Source of the DNA: Larix sibirica
Taxonomy: Eukaryota; Streptophyta; Pinopsida; Pinales; Pinaceae
NCBI GenBank assembly: GCA_004151065.3
Contig: NWUY0300054810.1
Span: 18,156-40,205 of the forward strand
Length of the DNA: 22,050 bases
Reading direction: 5' to 3'
Shown: positions 9,999 to 18,003 of the stretch, piece by piece
Layout of the letters: every line of letters starts with the position of its first letter
How positions within the stretch are numbered: the stretch's first letter is position 1
Translations under genes and position numbers: made by a program
Notes under the pieces: generated by a model
The model's input: the letters and a program-made list of their open reading frames with translations, nothing else
Databases searched by the model: none
What the model was told of the DNA's origin: nothing

Positions 9999-11683
9999 GT
10001 ATGTGTTAGCCCCTTATTTGGGATGACATGGTCCTATGGTGTCGTGATGGACAAAGTTCCTAGCCCCAATGTCGGTTGCGTTCTGCTTTCTACTATTGTG
10101 TTGATTGGTAGAGCTAAGAGTCAAAGTAAGCACTTTGCCTTGATAAGGCTTGTATTGTGTTTTCATTTTAAGTTGATTAAAATTAGGTAGATTTAAGTTG
10201 TAATAGAAAATGATAGAACAACTAAAATGGAATTTCTCACTACGATGATTGTTCAAACTTTGAAAAGAACTTGAGAAATCTTGGCTTCCTCCAAATATCT
10301 CATTAAGATATACCATGTACATAGAAAATAACAAATTCTCGGTTGGCATAAAACCATATGCAAATCTAGAACATGGTATAATTTTATGCATCAAATGGAC
10401 TCATTGCAATAATGCCCCAAATAAAGTTGTAAGATTTGATTGAATGAAAAGGAAAAAAATTATAGTCATGGTTTTACGAACCTAACAATCAGAGTCATAA
10501 CGAACTCATTCAACTGCATGATGTTCCATTACTATAATAGAATGCTTACCCCTCCACAAAAATCTAAACACACAAAAACTTAATTCAAGTGACATCAAGC
10601 CCCTCTTACATATTTTGAATCCTGAATAGTAAAAGAGCTTTTGCTCGTCACCTGTGCCATCTAGTGCATATTAACCAGGATAGGAGCTATGGTACTCAAA
10701 TGATTATCAATCAAGGGAGAAGCTCCCTTGGGAAACACATATTTTGCATTATTCTCTTCAATCCCATTGGTGCTTTATTCAACAACTAATGGTATAGTTT
10801 TAACCTACCCACAAAAGGATATATTCAAACAAAGCACATTAACTTCTCTCTCAACATTTTAGAGATAGGATTTTTTATCAGAGATGAATAGGTACTTAAT
10901 GTATAGAAAAGTCCAACTCTCCCAACGTAGAACTAATATGCTAGACTGCATGGTTAAGTCTATTGGACTTGAAATTTAGGCTTAGAGACTTGGCATGTAT
11001 TATGGACATGTCAAGTATGTTGAGTAAATGGAAATGGGAGAAGAAGAATATCTTGGGTATTCTTACTAGCATAGTGTGATTTCAATACATTAAAAGAGCA
11101 ATAAACAGTGGTCAAAGTAAAGCTTCTTGAGAAGACAATGAAGGGGATATGAATTATCTTCATTGGGTTGGCAAATGATCATTTTATTTATTTATCAAGA
11201 TAAGTAATTCATATAGACTAAAATAAATCCAATAATCTTGAGTCAACATTCAATAATATATATCAGAGTGACGTGCCAAAATTAGGGGTTTAGCCTCGCA
11301 CACACTGCATTCCTAAAGAGGAGAAAAATAAAATGAGAAATTGTCATGGACTGCATTACCTACATATGTTCATATGTATGCTCAGGATTAAACAAGGGTT
11401 CCTCAATTGAACCATGTCAATTAATAAAGTGATGTTGCTTTTTTGTATAAGGAAAATAAATCTACATGTTTGCTTTAGGAGAAGCAAAGTTGAATTTGGG
11501 AGAAAATATATCAATTCCATGAGCCACATGGTAGAGACCAAGAAATGTCCAACAATATTCTTGTGGAAACAAGAAGTTATATATTGAGATTTATGTACTA
11601 AAACATTGGTTACTTCCAATTGGTTCAAAGAAACAAACACCTTTTTTGGTTTTTGAGTCTCCGATATTTAAAAGATGATGATG
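9999..11683. other. Unassigned AT-rich region
   Basis: Two minus-strand open stretches, 10014-10394 (126 codons) and 11356-11640 (94 codons), contain no motif I can name and are not supported by neighbouring domains. One perfect 8-bp inverted repeat with a 3-nt loop (CAAGGGAG / CTCCCTTG, 10712-10730) was seen; no T-run follows and its meaning is unknown. Confidence 0.35.
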
Positions 11684-11814
11684 GTTATTAACGCCCACTG
11701 AGACCAACTTCGGTCTATTGAACCTCAAGGAAGGCAAGGAATTACTTGGTTTGTTTTAGAATTTTATTTTTGTGCTAAAAAATATTTAAGAGAAGCATTC
11801 CTAAATCCCCATAG
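11684..11814 (+). repeat. Repeat A, copy 1 (left of the LTR element)
   Basis: This stretch shares ACTGAGACCAACTT, TTTAGAATTTTATTT, GTGCT and AGCATTCNTAAAT with 16003-16131 in the same orientation, with substitutions and small indels. It ends four bases before the left LTR begins. Confidence 0.75.
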
Positions 11815-11817
11815 TAG

Positions 11818-12247
11818 TGATCCTTATCCCAAAAATTTAATCACAAAACAACATAGAAGTGGAACCTTTAAACTTAAAAAATAACCAAAACTCGCCCACA
11901 ATAATAATAGACACAAGAATGTACAGAAACCCTTAAGGTAGGGTAACACCATCAAATACTCCTTGAAGAAATCACTCTACAAGACATGCTTGCTACAAAA
12001 CAATACATCCACCATATCCCATACAATGATATTCATGTATATTTATACTTTCTCATGAGTATTCGTAGGGGTCTATGCCAACTATCCCTTATTATTCTAT
12101 TATTTCCTCTAACTACTTAGCGGGTATTTTTATTACCCATTACTACCAAGTATGTCTATTCCATTATTATGGCCACATTACATATATTCTCCCTTTGGGT
12201 ACCTCCCTAGGTACGTCATATTATCCTCCTTAGGTACATTACATTCA
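11818..12247 (-). repeat. Left LTR (3' LTR of the minus-strand element)
   Basis: This 430-bp repeat starts TGATCC and ends ACATTCA (TG...CA on either strand). It aligns with 13906-14093 plus 15794-16002 through shared blocks such as AATAATAGACACAAGAATGTA, CCCTTAAGGTAGGGTAACAC, CTTTCTCATGAGTATTC and GGGTACCTCCCTA. It also preserves the uninterrupted version (CTACAAAACAATACATCC, about 11993-12010) of the site that is split in the right LTR. Confidence 0.8.
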
Positions 12248-12258
12248 ATCCCCCTTCG
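12248..12258 (-). promoter_or_regulatory. Polypurine tract
   Basis: The minus strand reads CGAAGGGGGAT directly before the TG that opens the 3' LTR, the expected place and composition for the plus-strand DNA primer of an LTR retrotransposon. Confidence 0.6.
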
Positions 12259-12280
12259 CATGTTTCATCCTTGAAACATG
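12259..12280. other. Perfect 9-bp-arm palindrome next to the polypurine tract
   Basis: CATGTTTCA and TGAAACATG are separated by TCCT (12259-12267 and 12272-12280). The position beside the polypurine tract is suggestive, but no function is known to me. Confidence 0.7.
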
Positions 12281-12589
12281 GGAGGAAGCCATATAGTACG
12301 ATCTCCTAAGCAATGTAGTCCACTGGTACCAAGCATGAGCATCCATCCATCCTAGTGAAATGTGGAGATGGGGTCCAATTGCTTCCTTTCCACCTCAATC
12401 TTGATTATGGTTTCTCCTTTCGTTCAAGGTTGTCATTGTGTTACTTTGATATCTCCATGCATTGCTTTAAGTTCTCCATGTGCCGTCACACTAGTAGCTT
12501 GTCTAGTTTCTTGTTTGTTGATGCTGGCAACCATGTCTTGATGATTGTTGTTTGTCATGGTGGTTTGGGTGACGATATACAACAACTTT

Positions 12590-13460
12590 AGCTATTGAGT
12601 CTTTTTTCTTTGACTCTACAACTTGTGGATCCTTTGAGTCATATAGCTCCTTAAGTTCTTCATTTTTATGTACTTCTAGGGGCTTTTCTTTATGTGCTTT
12701 TTTAGTTATTTCTTCTAACGATTCAACCCTAGACCCTTCATCTGATCTGTCAACAGGGATTTAAGTTATTTTACCTACAATATCTTCTTCATGTGCCCCA
12801 CTGGACCTTTCTCGTTTAGTAAGAGAAATATCTTGCAATGTAATTTTCTTTTTCTTATACCAAAGCTTCATAAACTTCTTTTACACATTAATATTAATTG
12901 TACCAACTGAGTCCATCCAAGGATATCCCAAAACAATGTCTACATCAACCATATCGATGGCATGGAAATCTGAATGCAATACATATTTAGCCATGTTGAT
13001 CTTTAACTATTTAAAAACTTGAACATTCTCACCCTCAACCTGTATGATTTAAATATGTTTTGCTAGGACTTGCAATCTCTTATCCATATTAACATTTATG
13101 AAATTATATTTGCTACTAGGGTTTACAGAAATAATGACCCTCTCTTGCTGAATACATCCATGAACATCATGTAATAGGATGTTGTCACATGAAAGCAAAA
13201 CCTTAGTGCTTTCTTTATCATTCTTCACATCAAGAGACCACCTATCTAAAAATAGATTTTCAAATCTTCATCTGAAAGTTTGAGTATCTCCTTAATATTA
13301 AGTGAATGCCATCATTTATCAACATCGTTCTTTAAACTAACGACACACCAGATTTCCACCAAGTGCGCAATTGTGACTTCATCTCATTTATGTATTCTTC
13401 AATACTAGGACCCTCACCTTTTCTTGTAGAAAACATCTTTCTTGATATAACTCCAAAGAT
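12590..13460 (-). pseudogene. gag-protease polyprotein remnant of the LTR element
   Basis: Read on the minus strand, a gag-like piece comes first: RKMFSTRKGEGPSIEEYIN then EMKSQLRTWW (about 13447-13355), similar in layout to plant retroelement gag segments that read EGxSIxEYLNxF. After a broken stretch (ILKLSDEDL), the retropepsin region follows: VNPSSKYNFI near 13126-13098, where active enzymes have D[ST]GASxNFI, so the catalytic aspartate reads N; then FHAIDMVDVDIVLGYPWMDS and VGTINI (about 12965-12895), matching the Gypsy-type protease tail VLGxxWL. The same frame continues for about 100 codons rich in Lys and Glu with two stops that each replace a likely Gln (TAA). Gag packages the RNA and the protease cleaves the polyprotein; neither could work here. 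Confidence 0.7.
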
Positions 13461-13886
13461 AGAGCTAGGGTTTTGAAGACAATCACTTATATTTGAGGTG
13501 GAAAATTTAAAATGATCATAACTCCTTCAATATTGCTCATAACCTCTACTATGACCACAAATATAAAATGTCATAGTCATTCTGCAACTATTGGCATTGG
13601 TTTGATAGAATTATGGGTACTCTATCAAAAGATATATAATCTACAGTTTGCACAAACCTATCAAAAAAACCTGAAAATAATTGATTTTAAATTATCGATA
13701 ACTCCACTTCTTAAACTCCGATTTTGATGATTTTGTTTTTTTAATTTGAGTGTTTTTCGATAGGAACTCAGATATATAACTAGTTTCTTAAGCTTATGCA
13801 CATAAAATTTAAATCAAGTTGAATACCGCCATTCTCTTTTTTCCTAAAACTTTACAAAAAAAATCCACATTTTTGGCCCAGAAACA
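13461..13886 (-). other. 5' untranslated leader of the LTR element
   Basis: This stretch lies between the primer site and the first recognisable gag piece. It is AT-rich and shows no protein motif on either strand; a 71-codon plus-strand open stretch inside it is judged chance. Confidence 0.4.
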
Positions 13887-13898
13887 GCTCCGATACCA
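13887..13898 (-). promoter_or_regulatory. Primer binding site, tRNA-iMet type
   Basis: The minus strand reads TGGTATCGGAGC, one mismatch from TGGTATCAGAGC, the plant primer site complementary to the 3' end of initiator tRNA-Met. It sits 5-7 bp from the CA that closes the 5' LTR, the normal arrangement. Confidence 0.8.
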
Positions 13899-14225
13899 CT
13901 TCTTGTGATTTTTAACCTATAAATTGAATCACAATAATGATATAGAATAGAACTCCTAAACTTCACAAATAACCAAAATTTATCCACATAAATAATAGAC
14001 ACAAGAATGTAGAGAAAACCCTTAAGGTAGGGTAACACCATCAAATACTCCTTATGGAAGAAATCATTCCACAAGCAATGGTTGTTACAAAACTGATGCA
14101 GGAGCATCCTGCCTTCAAGACCTTGTACTTTTGACCATACCTAGAAGGGGTCTTCATTTTCTGAATTAGAGGTCTTTTGATAAATTCATTGTAAATATGT
14201 TGAATTCTTAGTTCTAGATAGATGA

Positions 14226-14273
14226 TGAGTCATTAATTTAGGTGAGTCATTGAGTGAGTCATTAGGTGAGTCA
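14226..14273 (+). promoter_or_regulatory. Cluster of four TGAGTCA motifs
   Basis: TGAGTCA occurs at 14226-14232, 14243-14249, 14255-14261 and 14267-14273, with a fifth at 14843-14849, all on the plus strand inside the putative solo LTR. TGAGTCA is the classic GCN4-like bZIP binding core in plants. Enhancer function is inferred from clustering only; a simple short tandem duplication could also explain it. Confidence 0.4.
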
Positions 14274-15369
14274 TGTAACCAAGTCCACAACTGATGGCAT
14301 CATTTGTTGAAGGTTTAATATCTAATGGCAATAAGTCATAGAGATAGGGTAAGAGTATTCGCCAATCTCAGAAACAATTAGCAACAAATGAGGATATTGT
14401 TGAGTGTAATGTGGATTTGAACCAGAATGGGTTTCAAAATCCTTTTGTATAAATGTGTGTGTAATCCTACGAGGTTGAAGGTAGCCAAACAATGTAAATT
14501 TGGCTAAGAGTGGCCAAAACAAGGTAAATCATGCCTAAGAGGATCAAAACACAGGTTCTGAGACAATGGCGATGTACAGGTTTCCAATGTTTGAATGAAG
14601 AAGAATAGTTCTTTGTGTGTGACCTATGAGATGGCTGATAGTTTGAATACCTGTTAAATGTTGGATAAATCTGTGTGTATGAATCTATGAATTGTATGAT
14701 TGATGAGTTCTTCCATGCTTGATAAATCTGTGTATGAATAACCTAAAATTAGGGCTTTTGATAGTTGAATGTTGCAGAGGATGTTGACGGTCTTTGTGTG
14801 TAAGCGCATGATCAAATTGTTCTAATTTGCAGTGTAAACCTTTGAGTCATTGATCACTGGAAGGATCGATGCCCTGCATACATGAATATGCAGAGGTGAA
14901 GTTCAGGGTTAGATTGGAATGAGCCCTTGAAGCTGAGTTGAAGTTCTAAGAAGTGATGTGCAGATCTAGCGAAGGAGATCAAGTTCAATGAAGGTCGATT
15001 GAATGGATTGATCGATTCTCTAATCAATCAACACACAGTCGCATAGTTTGCAGTTGGTTCGTTTAACAGAGGTTGAACGGTCCAGATTGAAGCAAGAAGA
15101 TAAATCAATGACGTAGAAAGGATTTCACAAAGTGAATGTGCGCGGGAGATATAGTTCCACAAAGCCATGGTTAAGCGCTCTACATTGATCACAGATCGAC
15201 GGACGAGAAAGAAGTCGCGAAGAGATCAACGGTTCATAGAGTGTTCCGCAGGAGAAAGAGTTCGGAAGTTAACGATCAGAACGGATGCGAGGAGTCCACC
15301 ATTGACCTGGATCTGAAGGCCCAAAGAAACTGCGAGATGAACACTTGACGATCTGACAGTCCAAAGTAA

Positions 15370-15600
15370 ATTGCGGAATTACGGAAGGAACTTTGCGGGA
15401 GGCAATTGCGGAAGCCAATTTCGAGAGAGTTGCGGAAGTCATACCCGCAATTGCGAAAGGAGTTTTGCGGACACAAATTGCGGAAGGGAGTTGCGAAGGC
15501 ACGCTCGCAATTGCGGAAGGAAGGCAATTGCGGAAATGCGGTTGCGGAAAGGTAAATGCAGAAGGCATTTGTGGGAGAGATTGGCGGAAGACATACTTGT
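15370..15600 (+). repeat. Degenerate GCGGAA-rich short repeat tract
   Basis: Variants of AATTGCGGAAGG recur about a dozen times at irregular 15-25 bp spacing. The tract is clearly more GC-rich than the rest of the window and opens overlapping frames on both strands (for example repeated FRN on the minus strand), which are by-products of the repeat and not genes. Confidence 0.8.
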
Positions 15601-16002
15601 TCGACGCTCCGCAATCAGGTGAAACCCGAAAATATTTATGTATTGCAGCTCACCGCCATTTTGAAGTCCGCCTGTTTAGAAAAAGACTTAGTTGGTCTGC
15701 TGAGTTTGGTGGTTCTACTAAGTGTAGAATCGCACTAAATCCTGGGGTAAGCGGATTAGATCGGATTTTGCTTGTCCCACGTGCATAAAAAACAATACAT
15801 CCAACATATCTCATACAATGATACTCATGTATATTGAATACTTTCTCATGAGTATTCCTAGGGGTCTATGCCAACTACCCCCCTTATTATTTCATCTAAC
15901 TACTTAGTGGGACTATTTATTACCCACCACTAACAAATGGGCCTATTCCATGATTATGACCACATTACATACATTATCCCCTTGGGTACCTCCCTATGCA
16001 CA

Positions 16003-16131
16003 TTATTAATGTCTACTGAGACCAACTTTAATATTTCGAACCTTAATAAGAGTAAGGAATTATTGGTTTGCTTTAGAATTTTATTTATGTGCTCGAAAAG
16101 CTTTAAGAAAAGCATTCTTAAATTTCCATAG
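16003..16131 (+). repeat. Repeat A, copy 2 (right of the LTR element)
   Basis: This copy lies in direct orientation relative to 11684-11814. It starts immediately at the outer end of the right LTR, while copy 1 lies just outside the left LTR, so the LTR element is bracketed by two diverged 130-bp direct repeats. Confidence 0.75.
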
Positions 16132-16365
16132 CCTTGATGAGTTAAAAGTTAGAAGGGTTGGGATTGTAACAAATATTATAAAATTCTGATCTAATTTGGG
16201 TGTATGCATGCCATTTTAGGAGAAATTGCTTTTCGTCTTCAGCCCTCTTAGTTCACAAAGATGACAAATACAACCCCGAGAAACTACATAATAGTCTAGC
16301 AATTTCAAAACAAATAAATAAAGAGTTTCCAAATGTTATTTAGATGACGAGTTTATTTGTCAATT
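16132..16365. other. Unassigned short spacer
   Basis: AT-rich sequence with no reading frame or repeat that I can identify. Confidence 0.4.
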
Positions 16366-16430
16366 TGGTCTTGCTAAGGTTGTTAAGGAGAATAAATAAT
16401 ATCTTTCCCACTCGGGTTCAAGTCTTACTT
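16366..16430 (+). repeat. Possible tRNA-derived SINE head
   Basis: GCTAAGGTTGTTAAGG (16373-16388) resembles the A-box of a Ser/Leu-type tRNA (compare GGCCGAGTGGTTAAGG), and GGGTTCAAGTCTT (16414-16426) fits the B-box consensus GGTTCRANNC. Spacing of about 30 bp is right for an internal Pol III promoter. No conserved body was identified. Confidence 0.4.
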
Positions 16431-16548
16431 TTGACATGATTCGCTTTTTGTAAACTATTTGTTGATAAGGTTATGAGCCATGAGAAATATCTCACTCATG
16501 CTTATGGATAGAAGGGTGGTTGAATAGTTATATTTAAAAAAATATATA

Positions 16549-16620
16549 ATCAGTTCATTGGTAACATAACAACTCTTTAACCCAAGAATCTCAGGTGTAA
16601 TCTCCAATTTTTATTTTTTT
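16549..16620 (+). repeat. Possible SINE head related to tRNA-Lys
   Basis: TCAGTTCATTGGTAA, then CTCTTTAACC, then TCAGGTGTAATCTCC follow the order and rough spacing of D-arm, anticodon arm and T-arm of a plant tRNA-Lys (CAGTTGGTA, CTCTTAACC, GGTTCGAnnCC). The B-box is eroded (GGTGTAATC). A T-rich stretch follows at 16607-16621. It does not fold as a full tRNA by eye. Confidence 0.4.
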
Positions 16621-16812
16621 ATTCTCAATAACATTTTTCTGTCAAAGGCATGAACTTAGTCTAGTATATACATACCATGTGATTATAAATAAATAAATAA
16701 GAATATGAACAAGAATCTTAGGTGTAATGTGCAGTCCTGGTTTTATTCTTAGTAGCATTTCATTCTCCAAGGCATGAACTTGATCCATGCTTAAAAGTAA
16801 ATAAATAAGAAA
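16583..16812 (+). repeat. Diverged tandem duplication, period about 127 bp
   Basis: CAAGAATCTCAGGTGTAAT (16583) recurs as CAAGAATCTTAGGTGTAAT (16710), followed in both by TTTTATTCT, AGGCATGAACTT and a AAATAAATAAATAAGAA-like end. The second copy is shorter. The duplication takes in the 3' half of the SINE-like head. Confidence 0.75.
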
Positions 16813-17131
16813 ATTATAATTCCTTTTTGTAAGATGTTAGTCTTTTAGCACAAAACCATGACGTCCATTACCATACATGCATGGAAACTTCCCTCAATGT
16901 AAGGAGGAAAGCTTTCCTACTTTTTATTTTTCCCTTTTCCACAAGCTAAAAGGCAGGAAATGATTGAGATCCTTGCTCTCTTCATCATTCCATTCTCTTT
17001 TTCAGAAATGTACAAAGCAGGTTGAGTTTTGACAGGGCTCGGCTCTAAGGATCTGAACGCATCAAGGGGTATCAAAATCATGATTAGATGGACGCTACTA
17101 CAGAGGTAAGAGCCATAGTTGTTATGGTTCA

Positions 17132-17696
17132 AGAGAACTCAACAGGATTCAGAAGCCAACCCCAGAGCCCATAAGGATTCTTACAATGAATAGAATTACA
17201 ACAAATTCAGGCTATGGCAACTCAATGACTATGACAAGATCATCTTCATCAATTTTGATGTTCTCATTCTGCGTAGCTTTGATTTCTTGTTCGATCTCAC
17301 CGAGATCTTCATAAAAGAGAACAACGGGTTCATTTTCAACTCATAGAAGATGGTGATCAAGCCCTCCAATTGCACCATCAGATTCGTGGTGTGCCATAGG
17401 AGGGATATTGTTCGCTACAATGGTGGAGACCACGAGTACTTAAACGAGGTATTCACATGGCGACACATGATCCCCAGGTGCATGAACGATCTGAAAAATT
17501 ATGGTCCAAAAATACTGAAGAATTTGAAAACAAAACAAGCCTTTTCGATGCAGATCCTCCAGAGCTCTACGTTCTACGTTACTTGGGAATCAAGCCATGG
17601 CTCTGTTACAGGGATTGCGATTGCAACTAGAACGTGGAAATCCATACGACCTATGCTAGAGATCACCGTTTTGAGTTGGAGCCTGAGAAATACTAG
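17132..17696 (+). pseudogene. GUX: GT8 xylan glucuronosyltransferase (GUX/PGSIP) fragment
   Basis: Intact GUX proteins are Golgi GT8 enzymes that add glucuronic acid to xylan. The fragment reads RELNRIQKPTPEP (family K-x-I-x-RIRNPxAE), KDSYNE-stop-NYNKFRLWQL (family AYNEWNYSKFRLWQL), DYDKIIFINFDVLILR (family DYDKIIFIDADLLVLR, so the metal-binding DxD reads NFD), then MVIKPSNCT, YNGGDHEYLNEVFTW, NDLKNYG and, after a one-base shift near 17500, LFDADPPELYVLRYLG, IKPWLCYRDCDCN, stop, NVEI. Stops lie at 17191, 17344 and 17628; two replace tryptophans. A further indel lies near 17171. The family's C-terminal KVHDAM region is absent, as is the N-terminal membrane anchor. No introns are evident in this stretch. 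The call is firm; the copy is dead. Confidence 0.88.
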
Positions 17697-17878
17697 AAAC
17701 CTTTCTTGATCATATATTGAAATGTGGAAAAACCTGTTGTATATTGATGTTTTGTTTTATTTAATATTTGTCTCTCCGACCTTGTGACATTTTATCAGTG
17801 GAAAACTACTCATCATAGGCTAGGACATAACATACTATACCATACTCCTTGTGACATTTACCAATTGATTTGTTGCAG

Positions 17879-18003
17879 GCTATTCTTACTGGCTGCTCAG
17901 CAGGTGGCCTGGCCACATTTATTCACTGCGACGATTTTCGTGATCTTTTGCCCTAGAGTGCTAAATTCAAGTGCATGCCAGATGTTGTATTTTTCATGGA
18001 TCC
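17879..18003 (+). pseudogene. PAE: Pectin acetylesterase exon with intact splice borders
   Basis: Pectin acetylesterases are secreted cell-wall esterases that remove acetyl groups from pectin. This 125-bp exon reads [20 protein letters not shown] then RDLLP-stop-SAKFKCMPDVVFFMD, with the nucleophile serine motif GCSAGG intact and family LLPxxxKVKCLADAGFF only partly kept. The stop is TAG at 17954-17956. The exon is preceded by TTGTTGCAG, a good 3' splice site, and followed by GTAAGT, a strong 5' splice site, so it came from an intron-containing gene copy and not from a processed transcript. Upstream and downstream exons with the rest of the domain were not found nearby. It lies 182 bp after the GUX fragment on the same strand. 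Confidence 0.88.

Larger units (their letters stand above)
14094..15785. mobile_element. Nested TG...CA insertion, probable solo LTR
   Basis: The insertion is defined by comparison with the sister LTR, which has the empty site. It opens TGATGCAGGAGCATCCTGCC (with a GCAGGA/TCCTGC hairpin at 14098-14112) and closes CCCACGTGCA. Flanks are TACAAAAC (14086-14093) and TAAAAAAC (15786-15793), alike at 7 of 8 bases; if the element instead ends at 15788 the duplication is AAAAC, 5 bp and exact, which better fits LTR retrotransposons. No terminal direct or long inverted repeats and no coding domain were seen inside, so a solo LTR fits best; orientation is unknown. The interior turns GC-richer and repetitive towards 15370-15600. 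Confidence 0.7.
11818..16002 (-). mobile_element. Non-autonomous LTR retrotransposon (gag-protease only), nested insertion inside
   Basis: The element has two direct repeats (11818-12247 and 13906-16002, the latter interrupted at 14094-15785), a primer binding site next to the right LTR (13887-13898, minus), a polypurine tract next to the left LTR (12248-12258, minus) and a gag-protease remnant between them. This fixes the orientation as minus: the right copy is the 5' LTR. Without the nested insertion the element is about 2.5 kb, and no reverse transcriptase, RNase H or integrase motif was found in its 1.66-kb interior. It therefore resembles the plant TR-GAG class, mobilised in trans by an autonomous partner, or is an internally deleted copy. 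Stops in the coding part show it is old. Confidence 0.75.
13906..16002 (-). repeat. Right LTR (5' LTR), split by a nested element
   Basis: The two LTR parts are 13906-14093 and 15786-16002. Joined, they align along the left LTR except for loss of about 30 bp near the outer end, where GTACCTCCCTA is followed at once by TGCACATTA instead of the longer left-LTR end. The exact outer boundary is therefore uncertain by several bases; a TG at 13904 is an alternative inner boundary. Confidence 0.75.

Noticed and set aside
10014-10394. 126-codon minus-strand open stretch
   Set aside because: No recognisable domain, low-complexity composition and no supporting neighbours.
10712-10730. 8-bp-arm hairpin as a terminator
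   Set aside because: Bacterial-style terminators are not expected in a plant nuclear window, and no T-run follows.
15269-15788. Several overlapping open stretches on both strands (60-131 codons)
   Set aside because: They arise from the GC-rich GCGGAA repeat, which lacks stop codons in many frames; the peptides are simply repeat translations.
16917-17132. 71-codon minus-strand open stretch next to the GUX fragment
   Set aside because: No family match and antisense to the pseudogene area; considered chance.
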